A stretch of 7,941 bases of DNA. It comes from Nitrospirota bacterium. GTDB taxonomy: Bacteria; Nitrospirota; Nitrospiria; Nitrospirales; UBA8639. The stretch is from contig QIDY01000275.1 of assembly GCA_003228495.1 (NCBI GenBank), forward strand, positions 1-7,941, read 5' to 3'. This document shows positions 1 through 6,602 of the stretch, in pieces. Numbering within the stretch: position 1 is the first letter of the stretch; each line of letters opens with the position of its first letter. A program made the position numbers and the translations under genes. Below the pieces are notes generated by a model. The model searched no databases. It was not told the origin of the DNA and worked only from the letters and a program-made list of their open reading frames with translations.

Positions 1-230
1 GCCCGGTGTGCCAACGTTTTTCTCGAGCCTATTTGCGGCATTTATTTAAATCGAATGAAATGTTGGGCGTTCGACTGAATACTGTGCACAATCTTTGGTA
101 TTATGGAAGACTTATGGCCGGGTTGCGCCAAGCAATCAGGCAGAATCGATTCGAAGAATATAGGAAAGATTTCTATCAGCGTCGTGAAACTGACGTCAGT
201 GAGGCGCTTGTCCAGGATACGGCGAACTGA
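1..230 (+). CDS. tgt: Queuine tRNA-ribosyltransferase, C-terminal part (5' end outside window)
   Basis: This is the last 75 codons of tRNA-guanine transglycosylase, the cytoplasmic enzyme that swaps guanine-34 of GUN-anticodon tRNAs for a queuine precursor. The reading frame enters from the left edge (codons start at base 3) and ends at TGA 228-230. The visible part carries the end of the zinc site: bases 1-2 are the last two bases of an NGC codon, consistent with Cys, followed by P-V-C, giving the C-x2-C half of the family's C-x-C-x2-C. A His lies 26 residues after the last Cys, in the N-T-V-H-N segment, matching the family's C-x25-H spacing. The conserved tail segments FSRAYLRHL, NEMLGVRLNT and RLMAGLRQAI are present. 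The catalytic aspartates lie upstream of the window. A gap of 163 bp with inverted repeats separates it from yajC, its usual neighbour. The identification is firm; only the start is missing. Confidence 0.95.
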   Translation, partial: PVCQRFSRAYLRHLFKSNEMLGVRLNTVHNLWYYGRLMAGLRQAIRQNRFEEYRKDFYQRRETDVSEALVQDTAN

Positions 231-258
231 TTGAGTAGTCGTAACTCCTCAGGTGGAT

Positions 259-341
259 AGACTGAAGGACGAAGGCTTTTAGGGGGTGATCATGCGTCAT
301 GATCCAACATTTCGGGGATTATGAGTGATAGCCTTCAGTCT
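259..341. repeat. Outer inverted repeat (10-bp perfect arms) in the tgt-yajC spacer
   Basis: AGACTGAAGG at 259-268 is perfectly complementary to CCTTCAGTCT at 332-341. The same arms also pair in a shifted register, with 262-277 against 330-345 matching at 13 of 16 positions, because each arm contains related GAAGG/CTGAAG units. The intervening 63 bp contain a second, smaller hairpin at 288-304, so the whole could fold as nested stems. No T-run follows the right arm (CCTAAATACC), so it does not look like an intrinsic terminator. It could be a dispersed intergenic repeat, a cruciform or an mRNA leader fold. The pairing is seen directly; the role is unknown. Confidence 0.55.
288..304. repeat. 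Inner short hairpin or palindromic operator-like site
   Basis: GATCATG (288-294) and CATGATC (298-304) form a perfect 7-bp inverted repeat around a 3-nt centre, CGT. It sits inside the larger inverted repeat, about 90 bp upstream of the yajC start. As DNA it could be a dimeric regulator's operator; as RNA it would be a short tight hairpin. Nothing in the window shows which, if either. Confidence 0.4.
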
Positions 342-384
342 TCAGCCTAAATACCTGAATTATTTAACAATTAGTCTTTAATCT

Positions 385-389
385 GAGGT
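385..389 (+). promoter_or_regulatory. Ribosome binding site of yajC
   Basis: GAGGT at 385-389 lies 4 nt upstream of the ATG at 394 and supports that start. I found no convincing sigma70 -35/-10 pair in 231-393. The best -10-like hexamer, TTTAAT at 377-382, is too close to the start codon to leave room for a leader carrying this site. Confidence 0.6.
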
Positions 390-393
390 CGTT

Positions 394-726
394 ATGAATT
401 TTGTCTCGCAAGCATGGGCGCAAGCTGAGGGGGCAGCTCCCGATACTTCAGCCGGGTTATTGTCTCTTATCCCCTTTGTCTTGATTTTTATTGTTTTTTA
501 TTTCTTGCTTATCCTGCCGCAACAACGTCGGCGAAAAAAACAACAAGAACTGTTGGAGGCCATTAAAAAAGGCGATAAGGTGATCACGTCCTCCGGGATT
601 TGGGGGACCGTGACCAATTTGGATAAAGAAACCGTGACACTGCAAGTTGCTGATAATACGAAAATACGAATGCAACGCGATCATATTGGCAGCATTCGTA
701 CATCGAGTGGAGAGGGAGGTCAATGA
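394..726 (+). CDS. yajC: Sec translocon accessory protein YajC
   Basis: YajC is a small single-span inner-membrane protein that associates with SecD and SecF in the Sec holotranslocon. The 110-residue product has a short N-terminal segment, one strongly hydrophobic helix at about residues 22-41 ending in a proline, then a very basic stretch (Q-Q-R-R-R-K-K, 43-49) that should keep the C-terminus in the cytoplasm by the positive-inside rule. The cytoplasmic domain carries the family signature G-D-K-V-I-T-S-S-G-I-W-G-T-V (60-73) and a later V-T-L-Q-V-A-D-N-T-K-I segment. Length is normal for the family. Position 67 is Ser where many members have Gly in the GG pair, a minor variation. Its TGA overlaps the secD ATG (ATGA, 723-726), which implies translational coupling within one operon. 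Confidence 0.96.
   Translation: MNFVSQAWAQAEGAAPDTSAGLLSLIPFVLIFIVFYFLLILPQQRRRKKQQELLEAIKKGDKVITSSGIWGTVTNLDKETVTLQVADNTKIRMQRDHIGSIRTSSGEGGQ
715..720 (+). promoter_or_regulatory. Ribosome binding site of secD inside the yajC 3' end
   Basis: GGAGGT at 715-720 is a strong Shine-Dalgarno match but only 2 nt from the ATG at 723. The adjoining GGAGAG at 709-714 has the more usual spacing of 8 nt. Together the purine-rich stretch 709-720 marks the secD start and lies entirely within yajC codons. Confidence 0.55.
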
Positions 727-2357
727 AAAAACTTCGTGGGAGATTTCTTCTCCTTCTTATGGTAACCGTGGTGTCCTGTATTCTGGCTGTGCCGTCCTTT
801 CCATGGTTGTATGAATCCTTACCCGACGGCGTGAGGAATATTCTGGGTCACCAGGGTTTGTCCTTGGGCTTGGACCTGCAAGGCGGGATTCATTTGGTAC
901 TGGAAGTGGAAGAAGAACGAGCTGTGGAGATTGCTGTCGACCGCTTGCGAAAGGCGGTAGAAGACCTCTTGGCCGAAAAATCGATTGCGGTTGATGACGT
1001 GAGCCGAGAGGGGTCGAATCGTATCACGATAGATTTGCAAAATGAATCGGATATGGATGAAGTTCAGACGCTGCTGGATGATGATTTCCCCAGCTTCGAG
1101 TCGGAGAGGAGTACGGGTACTCGGCTTGAATATGAACTGCGGTCTGAAGAGGCTGAACGAATCAAAACCTCAGCCATTAATCAAGCGCTCGAGACAATCC
1201 GGAATCGCATTGACGAATTTGGCGTAGCTGAACCGCTGATTCAGCGATTGGGACTCAATCAAATTGCCATTCAATTGCCGGGTGTTCAAGATCCGCAACG
1301 CGCCAAAGATCTCATTCAGAAAACGGCCTTGCTGGAATTCAAGATGCTGCATGAATCGAAGGTGGCGTTGGATTTACCGCCGCAGGTGGAAAGAGGACAG
1401 GAAGAACAGGTCAGAAAAGATTTCGAAGGCAAGGTTCCTGAAGAAGCGGAAATATTATTTGAAACAGTGAAAGAAAAGCTTGATGGTTCTACCTATAGTA
1501 TTCCCTATCTTGTGAAAAAAAACGCGGCCTTAATCGGTGATTTACTTCAAGATGCGCGGGTGACGATTGGGGATTTTAATGAACCTGCAGTGAGTGTGAC
1601 CTTTGATAGTAAGGGCGCACGTGAATTCGATCTGGTGACGGCGGCCAATGTGGGAAAACGCATGGCGATTGTGTTGGATGGAAAGGTCTATTCCGCTCCC
1701 ACGATCAATGAACGTATTAGTGGCGGGCGTGCCGTGATCAGCGGCACGTTTACGACAAACGAAGCCAATGATTTAGCTGTTGTCCTTCGGGCTGGGGCCC
1801 TTCCGGCTCCGCTCAAAACCCTGCAGGATTTAACTGTGGGGCCTTCCCTCGGGAAAGATTCCATTGAAAAAGGGTTACGCACGACCCTCATTGCGGGTTC
1901 GCTGGTATTGATTTTTATGATCGTGTATTACCGTCTTTCCGGACTCATTGCCAATATGGCCTTGGCTTTGAATTTGATCGGATTATTAGGGGCCCTGTCC
2001 GGACTGAACGCTACATTAACCCTGCCTGGAATTGCCGGGATTATTTTAACCATGGGGATGGGTGTTGATTCCAATGTGTTAATTTTTGAGCGCATCCGGG
2101 AAGAATTACGTCAAGGCCGTCCTGTTCGTCTTGCGGTAGATGCGGGATTTGAAAAGGCGTTTTTAACGATTGTGGATGCGCATGTGACAACCCTCATCAC
2201 CGGACTGGCCTTATTTTTATTTGGAACGGGTCCCATTAAAGGGTTTGCAGTCACCTTATGCCTGGGTATTGGTATTAATTTGTTTACGGCGTTCGTAGGG
2301 ACAAAAGTGGTTTTTGATTTTCTGAATCGTCGAAAATTGGAAACGCTGAGTATTTAA
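723..2357 (+). CDS. secD: Protein translocase subunit SecD
   Basis: SecD is an RND-related inner-membrane protein that, with SecF, uses the proton-motive force to help release preproteins on the far side of SecYEG. The 544-residue product shows the expected order. TM1 is at about 8-25. The P1-domain signature L-G-L-D-L-Q-G-G is at 48-55. R-N-R-I-D-E-F-G-V-A-E-P starts at 160 and L-P-G-V-Q-D is at 185-190. The F-N-E-P-A-V-S-V-T-F segment starts at 285 and is followed by the head domain. Five further membrane helices run from about 387 to 530. The TM4 motif G-V-D-S-N-V-L-I-F-E-R-I-R-E-E starts at 447 and carries Asp449, the counterpart of the essential proton-path Asp of Thermus SecDF (D340). 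The gene is intact, overlaps yajC by 4 bp and ends 38 bp before secF. It is not fused to secF. Confidence 0.97.
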   Translation: MKKLRGRFLLLLMVTVVSCILAVPSFPWLYESLPDGVRNILGHQGLSLGLDLQGGIHLVLEVEEERAVEIAVDRLRKAVEDLLAEKSIAVDDVSREGSNRITIDLQNESDMDEVQTLLDDDFPSFESERSTGTRLEYELRSEEAERIKTSAINQALETIRNRIDEFGVAEPLIQRLGLNQIAIQLPGVQDPQRAKDLIQKTALLEFKMLHESKVALDLPPQVERGQEEQVRKDFEGKVPEEAEILFETVKEKLDGSTYSIPYLVKKNAALIGDLLQDARVTIGDFNEPAVSVTFDSKGAREFDLVTAANVGKRMAIVLDGKVYSAPTINERISGGRAVISGTFTTNEANDLAVVLRAGALPAPLKTLQDLTVGPSLGKDSIEKGLRTTLIAGSLVLIFMIVYYRLSGLIANMALALNLIGLLGALSGLNATLTLPGIAGIILTMGMGVDSNVLIFERIREELRQGRPVRLAVDAGFEKAFLTIVDAHVTTLITGLALFLFGTGPIKGFAVTLCLGIGINLFTAFVGTKVVFDFLNRRKLETLSI

Positions 2358-2378
2358 GACGTTTATTGAATATTGTAT

Positions 2379-2383
2379 AGGAG
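2379..2383 (+). promoter_or_regulatory. Probable ribosome binding site of secF
   Basis: AGGAG at 2379-2383 is the only good Shine-Dalgarno match in the secD-secF gap. It lies 12 nt from the ATG at 2396 and 15 nt from the next ATG at 2399, which is longer than usual. No in-frame alternative start exists upstream because an in-frame TAG sits at 2378-2380. Confidence 0.5.
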
Positions 2384-2395
2384 CCTGATTGGGTC

Positions 2396-3316
2396 ATGAT
2401 GGAAATTATTGGAAAAACCTCTGTCGATTTTATGGGAAAGCGGAACATGGCGTTTGCGGTGTCGGGTGTTCTGGTGTTTGTCGGTTTTGTGGCTGTGATC
2501 GGGATTGTTGCTGGGTGGGCCAATTTAGGGATTGATTTCGCGGGCGGCACAGCGGTCCAATTGAAATTCGATAAAGCCCTAGGAATTGAGGAGGCGAGAA
2601 AGGCGTTGCAGAAACATGGGTTAGGCGAAGCGGAGCTACAAGAATTTCCTCAAGATCAGAAGCTGCTTATCCGGGTGAAAACTGAAACCACCATTGAAGA
2701 TGAAATCAGCAAACAGATCATTGAAGCGTTTCAAACGGAATTTCCGGATCATGGATTCGTGGTTGATTCCAGTACCTCCATTGGTCCGACCATTGGGGAA
2801 AAACTTCAAGAAGATGCATTGATTGCGATCATGCTGTCGCTGGTGGGGATTATTTCCTATGTCGCGGTTCGCTTCGAGTTTCGTTTTGGCGTGGCCGCGG
2901 CCATTGCGACCTTTCATGATGTGTTGGTGGTGTTGGGAATTTATTTCCTGTTGAATAAAGAGATTACTTTGCTGGTTGTGACGGCGTTACTCACGCTGGC
3001 TGGATATTCCTTGACGGACACGGTAATCGTCTTCGACAGAATTCGGGAAAACCTCAGGCGTCGACGGCGTGAGACGGTCTCCGATATTATTAACAACGGG
3101 ATCAATCAAGTCTTGAGCCGTACGTTAGTCACTACCTTGACCGTCGTCTTGGTACTGGTGCCACTGACCGTATGGGGCGGTGAGGTCCTTCATGACTTTT
3201 CCCTGGCGCTTCTCTTAGGCGTGATCGTTGGGACCTATTCGTCCATCTTTGTGGCCAGCCCCCTTCTCCTCCTGTGGCCGGGTGCTGAAGGAAAATTATT
3301 AAGCCGTGGTAAATAA
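2396..3316 (+). CDS. secF: Protein translocase subunit SecF
   Basis: SecF pairs with SecD to form the proton-driven SecDF complex of the inner membrane. The 306-residue product begins with the typical I-I-G-K-T-x-x-D-F-M-G-K-R segment, followed by TM1 (about 18-40) and the signature G-I-D-F-A-G-G at 45-51. The periplasmic P4 domain ends near V-G-P-T-I-G (about 130-136), and five more helices lie between about 142 and 296. The motif G-Y-S-L-T-D-T-V-I-V-F-D-R-I-R-E-N (203-219) places Asp208 where SecF carries its conserved membrane Asp (D637 in Thermus SecDF). Arg242 in S-R-T-L corresponds by position to the functionally important Arg of the next helix (R671). ATG 2399 is an equally possible start. 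Length is normal and the gene looks intact. No terminator-like hairpin follows. Confidence 0.97.
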   Translation: MMEIIGKTSVDFMGKRNMAFAVSGVLVFVGFVAVIGIVAGWANLGIDFAGGTAVQLKFDKALGIEEARKALQKHGLGEAELQEFPQDQKLLIRVKTETTIEDEISKQIIEAFQTEFPDHGFVVDSSTSIGPTIGEKLQEDALIAIMLSLVGIISYVAVRFEFRFGVAAAIATFHDVLVVLGIYFLLNKEITLLVVTALLTLAGYSLTDTVIVFDRIRENLRRRRRETVSDIINNGINQVLSRTLVTTLTVVLVLVPLTVWGGEVLHDFSLALLLGVIVGTYSSIFVASPLLLLWPGAEGKLLSRGK

Positions 3317-3375
3317 TCCCCTTGTGGTATTTCTTGACAGTTAGGAAAAAGGATGACCAAGATGTAAATCATTTT

Positions 3376-3379
3376 AGGA
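3376..3379 (+). promoter_or_regulatory. Weak ribosome binding site before the sensor kinase
   Basis: AGGA at 3376-3379 is 8 nt from an out-of-frame ATG (3388) and 10 nt from the GTG (3390) that opens the longest kinase frame. It could serve either start, so it does not settle the kinase N-terminus. The rest of the 3317-3389 spacer shows no clear terminator and no well-spaced promoter. Confidence 0.4.
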
Positions 3380-3387
3380 TGTCTGTC

Positions 3388-3411
3388 ATGTGTATGGTTA
3401 TTGTGATGTGA
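3388..3411 (+). CDS. Possible seven-codon leader ORF overlapping the kinase start (speculative)
   Basis: ATG at 3388 opens a seven-codon frame (M-C-M-V-I-V-M) ending at TGA 3409-3411. Its stop overlaps the GTG at 3408-3410 (GTGA), and that GTG is in the kinase frame, so a ribosome finishing the leader could reinitiate on the kinase. The AGGA at 3376-3379 is spaced as well for this ATG as for the kinase's GTG 3390. So short an ORF is easily fortuitous. I record it because the GTGA junction resembles the ATGA couplings elsewhere in the window. Confidence 0.15.
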   Translation: MCMVIVM

Positions 3412-6400
3412 CCAAAGTGAAACGCTTTGGGTTTCCCCTCCAGTTAAAGGGAAAGACCATTCTGGCCATGGTGCTCGTTGGTCTTCTTCCCCTCGTCCTT
3501 TCTCTCCTTCTGACTTATTTCGAAGAAAAGCGGGCACTTCGGGAAGCTGCCGGGATCACCATGAAGGGGATTGCGGTTGAAGTTGCTCGCAAAGTCGAGA
3601 CTCAAATTATTCGGGGTATAAATGAAGCTCAACAATTGGCGACCATTCCATTTATTCGTAATGCGGTCATTAACTCCAACCGGAGCTATGTCGACAAAAA
3701 TGCGGATGAAATTCAGGGTCTCATTCAGGAATGGCAAGACAGTTGGCGGGCTCAATCCAGTCAGGATGAATTTCCTGTATTTATCAACAAATACGCGACG
3801 GATTATTTGATTCAATGGCATGCGATCCGAAAGTCGGATTATCTCGCGATTGTCGTCGTGGATAATGAAGGTGCCCTGGTAATGAGCTCCTTCCCGCAGG
3901 TTGGGTTTTTTCATGGGAAACGTCTCTGGTGGCAAGCGATCATGCAACAGCGAGAGACTCAAGCGTTTGTGAGTGACTTGTCCTTTAATCCGGGATTCGG
4001 GACTCATATGCTTAATGTGGGGGTGCCTATTTGGGATGACGCTCGTGAGAATATGGTTGGCGCGATTAGTATTCTCTTGCGGCGTGATTCGTTATTTCGT
4101 TCGATTTCCGAAGTGGCAGCCGGGAAAACTGGTCATGCCATGCTCGTAACGACTGATGGGATTCCCATTCTTTGTCCAACGCTTTCTCTGGAAGAACATA
4201 CTATTCCTGCGAGTCTGGTAGGTGCGTTTCAACAAGATATCGCTGGTTGGTTAGTGGCCGATCCTGATTCTCATGGCGCACAGAATGCGATCGTAGGATA
4301 TGCACCTCTGCATTTGGGGGTTCCATTGGCTACTCAAAGTTTTGGCGGGAAATCTTGGCAAATGTTAGCCAGTCAGGATCCAGCAGAGACCTATGCGCCT
4401 TTGGATCAATTTTTGATTAAGGTCTTGTCCTATGGTGTGGTGGTGTTTGTCATCTTGTGGGGAGCTGGAATAGTGGTAGCTGGTCGCATCGTGAGGCCGA
4501 TTCAAGCTTTATCAGAGGGAGTTGAGCAATTTAGCACTGGAAACCTTGCCGAACATATCGATATTCGTACCGGTGATGAAATCGAACGATTAGCTGAAAC
4601 CTTTAATGCCATGGCGGGTAATCTTCAGCGCTCGTTTTCGCAATTGAACCAAAAAGTCGAAGAAATTGGACGATTGGAGGAAAAATATCGAGATTTGATT
4701 GAAAATGCTCCGGAAATGATTCATCAATTAGATCCTTCCGGACGGTTCGTGCATGTGAATAGTACGGAATTACAGAAACTAGGGTATTCACGATCCGTTA
4801 TGCTTGAACTGTCGTTATGGGATATTGTTCCAGCGGAACATCAAGATCCCGTGAGAGCCTATGTGCAAGGTTTAGCATTGGATGGTTCTCGAACGATTGA
4901 AACGGTCTTTCGTACACAATCGCAAGAATTGATCGATGTGGAGATTCATTCCACCACGCTGGTCGATCCTCACACCCACTCCCTGGTGTATTCCCGAGGG
5001 TTTGTACGAGATATTTCCGATCGAAAAGCGTTACAAGGGGAAGTGGAACGCTATACCAATCAACTTGAAGATCTGGTGACAGAGCGGACGCAACAGTTGT
5101 CCGATTCTGAAGCGGGCTATAAAGCTTTGTTTGATTTAGCCGCGGATTCTATCGTTGTGGTGGATCTTGATGGACGGATCTTAGATGTCAATGCACGAGC
5201 TCGGGAAATTCTGGGTTATGCCCCTTCTGACCTGGCGGGTGACTCGTTTGTGAAGCTTGTTTCTCCGGTTTTTCAGGAGGCCAGCCAAAACTTGTTAAAA
5301 CGTGTGAGCCAAGGCGAACCCAAAGTCCCGACCACTGAAATTGAAATCTCGGATCGACTGGGTGCGCGCAAGTCTATGGAGATGGATCTTGTTCGAATCG
5401 ACATGGGCCCTCGATCCTCCATCATGGTGCAGTTGCGGGATATTACCGAGCACAAAAAGCTAGAAGTCACCCTCCAGCGGTATAATGAGGCCTTGGAAGA
5501 AAAGGTGGTCGAGCGAACGCGAGAGATCGAGCAAGCGAAGGTCTATATTGAGAGTTTGTTAGAAAACGCCAATGACGTCATTTATACGTTGGATGTGGAT
5601 TTGCGGTTTACATATCTGAACAGCAAAGTCGAAGCCTGGGGGTATCGAAAAGAAGATTTAATTGGTAAGCCCTATTTGTCCCTACTGTCCAAACGGTTTC
5701 GGAGTCGGTATTTGCAGGAAACGTTAGATATGGGCACGAAGCAAGACTATGAAGTGGAGATTGTGAGCCGACATGGAGAATTGCGGTCCGTGCTTGTGAG
5801 TGTGGCGCCACTCCTTAATGATGCGGGGGAAAAACATGGCGTTTTGGGCATCGCACGCGATATTACGGAACGCAAACATTTAGAACGGCAGGTTCAGAAT
5901 TCTGAACGCCTGGCTTCGATTGGCCAGTTGGCCGCTGGTGTGGCCCATGAAATCAATAATCCCTTAGGTGGAATTTTGAACTGTCTGTACAATATTCGAA
6001 AGGGCACCTTGACCCCCGAGCGATCCCAAGAATATTTGCACTTCATGGAAGACGGCTTGCAACGTGTGCAACGCATTGTGCGACAACTTTTGGATTTTTC
6101 TCAGCAACGAGAGTTGGAGCTAGCCATGGCTGATATTCACCCCATTCTTGATCGGGTGGTGGTGTTAACAGAACATGCCTTTGTTGAGCGGCATGCCGTC
6201 CTGAAAAAAGCATACGACGAGACCCTCCCTCTGATATTGGTTGATGCTCCGATGATTGAGCAGGTAATCATGAATCTGGTGTTGAATGCTGTGCAATCGC
6301 TTCAAAAAGAAGGGCATGTGAGTCTTAGGACCCGAAAGCATGAAGAGACCTGTGAAATTATTATTGAAGACAATGGCTGTGGTATTGCTTTAAACGTGCG

Positions 6401-6602
6401 CCCCCATATCTTTGATCCTTTTTTTACAACGAAAGGAACAGGGGAGGGGACGGGACTGGGATTGTCGGTGAGTTTGGGAATTGTGCAACGGCATGGAGGC
6501 GAAATGTTGGTTGATAGTGAGGAAGGAAAAGGCACACGTTTTACGGTTCGTTTACCTTTGGTTCGATCTCGAGTGCCATCAATGGTGAAGGTGGGGCCAT
6601 GA
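3390..6602 (+). CDS. Membrane sensor histidine kinase: Cache-like sensor, HAMP, three PAS, HisKA, HATPase_c
   Basis: This 1070-residue orthodox kinase should autophosphorylate on His and pass the phosphate to the regulator encoded next. TM1 is at about 23-44, with a large extracytoplasmic region at about 45-344. Its Y-L-A-I-V-V-V-D-N-E-G...W-W-Q-A...V-G-V-P-I pattern and later G-K-T-G-H-A-M-L-V-T segment look like a double-Cache (dCache) ligand sensor. TM2 is at about 345-365 and HAMP at 366-416 (Pro370). PAS domains lie at about 432-545, 574-690 and 718-830, each closing with R-D-I-(S/T). HisKA has His853 in H-E-I-N-N-P-L, which also contains the E-x-x-N phosphatase-type motif. The ATP domain has N966 (N box 961-970), D994 in D-N-G-C-G, and G-T-G-L-G-L at 1020-1025. 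There is no receiver domain. The GTG start is uncertain; GTG 3408 or 3417 would remove 6 or 9 residues. The ligand cannot be read from sequence. The stop overlaps the next gene's ATG. Confidence 0.93.
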   Translation: MYGYCDVTKVKRFGFPLQLKGKTILAMVLVGLLPLVLSLLLTYFEEKRALREAAGITMKGIAVEVARKVETQIIRGINEAQQLATIPFIRNAVINSNRSYVDKNADEIQGLIQEWQDSWRAQSSQDEFPVFINKYATDYLIQWHAIRKSDYLAIVVVDNEGALVMSSFPQVGFFHGKRLWWQAIMQQRETQAFVSDLSFNPGFGTHMLNVGVPIWDDARENMVGAISILLRRDSLFRSISEVAAGKTGHAMLVTTDGIPILCPTLSLEEHTIPASLVGAFQQDIAGWLVADPDSHGAQNAIVGYAPLHLGVPLATQSFGGKSWQMLASQDPAETYAPLDQFLIKVLSYGVVVFVILWGAGIVVAGRIVRPIQALSEGVEQFSTGNLAEHIDIRTGDEIERLAETFNAMAGNLQRSFSQLNQKVEEIGRLEEKYRDLIENAPEMIHQLDPSGRFVHVNSTELQKLGYSRSVMLELSLWDIVPAEHQDPVRAYVQGLALDGSRTIETVFRTQSQELIDVEIHSTTLVDPHTHSLVYSRGFVRDISDRKALQGEVERYTNQLEDLVTERTQQLSDSEAGYKALFDLAADSIVVVDLDGRILDVNARAREILGYAPSDLAGDSFVKLVSPVFQEASQNLLKRVSQGEPKVPTTEIEISDRLGARKSMEMDLVRIDMGPRSSIMVQLRDITEHKKLEVTLQRYNEALEEKVVERTREIEQAKVYIESLLENANDVIYTLDVDLRFTYLNSKVEAWGYRKEDLIGKPYLSLLSKRFRSRYLQETLDMGTKQDYEVEIVSRHGELRSVLVSVAPLLNDAGEKHGVLGIARDITERKHLERQVQNSERLASIGQLAAGVAHEINNPLGGILNCLYNIRKGTLTPERSQEYLHFMEDGLQRVQRIVRQLLDFSQQRELELAMADIHPILDRVVVLTEHAFVERHAVLKKAYDETLPLILVDAPMIEQVIMNLVLNAVQSLQKEGHVSLRTRKHEETCEIIIEDNGCGIALNVRPHIFDPFFTTKGTGEGTGLGLSVSLGIVQRHGGEMLVDSEEGKGTRFTVRLPLVRSRVPSMVKVGP
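6588..6593 (+). promoter_or_regulatory. Ribosome binding site of the response regulator, inside the kinase 3' end
   Basis: AAGGTG at 6588-6593 lies 5 nt before the ATG at 6599, within the last codons of the kinase. With the ATGA overlap at 6599-6602 it supports coupled translation of kinase and regulator. Confidence 0.5.

Noticed and set aside
259..345. Intrinsic terminator after tgt
   Set aside because: The inverted repeat is long-looped (63 bp between arms) and no T-run follows the right arm, so there is no sequence support for Rho-independent termination.
457..723. 88-codon minus-strand open frame opposite yajC
   Set aside because: It covers almost exactly the yajC coding sequence on the opposite strand and shows no protein-family features.
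3334..3368. Sigma70 promoter before the kinase (TTGACA at 3334-3339)
   Set aside because: The -35 hexamer is perfect, but the only -10-like hexamer nearby (TGTAAA at 3363-3368) leaves a 23-bp spacer and there is nothing suitable at 16-18 bp. I did not call it.
3335..3388. 6-bp inverted repeat TGACAG/CTGTCA flanking the kinase spacer
   Set aside because: Only 6 bp with a 42-nt loop, which is expected by chance.
3317..3389. Sigma54 promoter that would allow autoregulation by the NtrC-type regulator
   Set aside because: No GG-N10-GC arrangement fitting the -24/-12 elements is visible in the spacer.
3353..3417. Near-duplicate segments ATGACCAAGATG (3353) and GTGACCAAAGTG (3408)
   Set aside because: They match at most positions over 15 bp but are out of frame with each other and short. 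The first reads M-T-K-M-stop. Chance similarity is likely.
3444..4007. 187-codon minus-strand open frame opposite the kinase sensor domain
   Set aside because: It is a shadow of a well-supported coding frame, with no recognisable domain and no separate regulatory context. The plus-strand protein explains this DNA.
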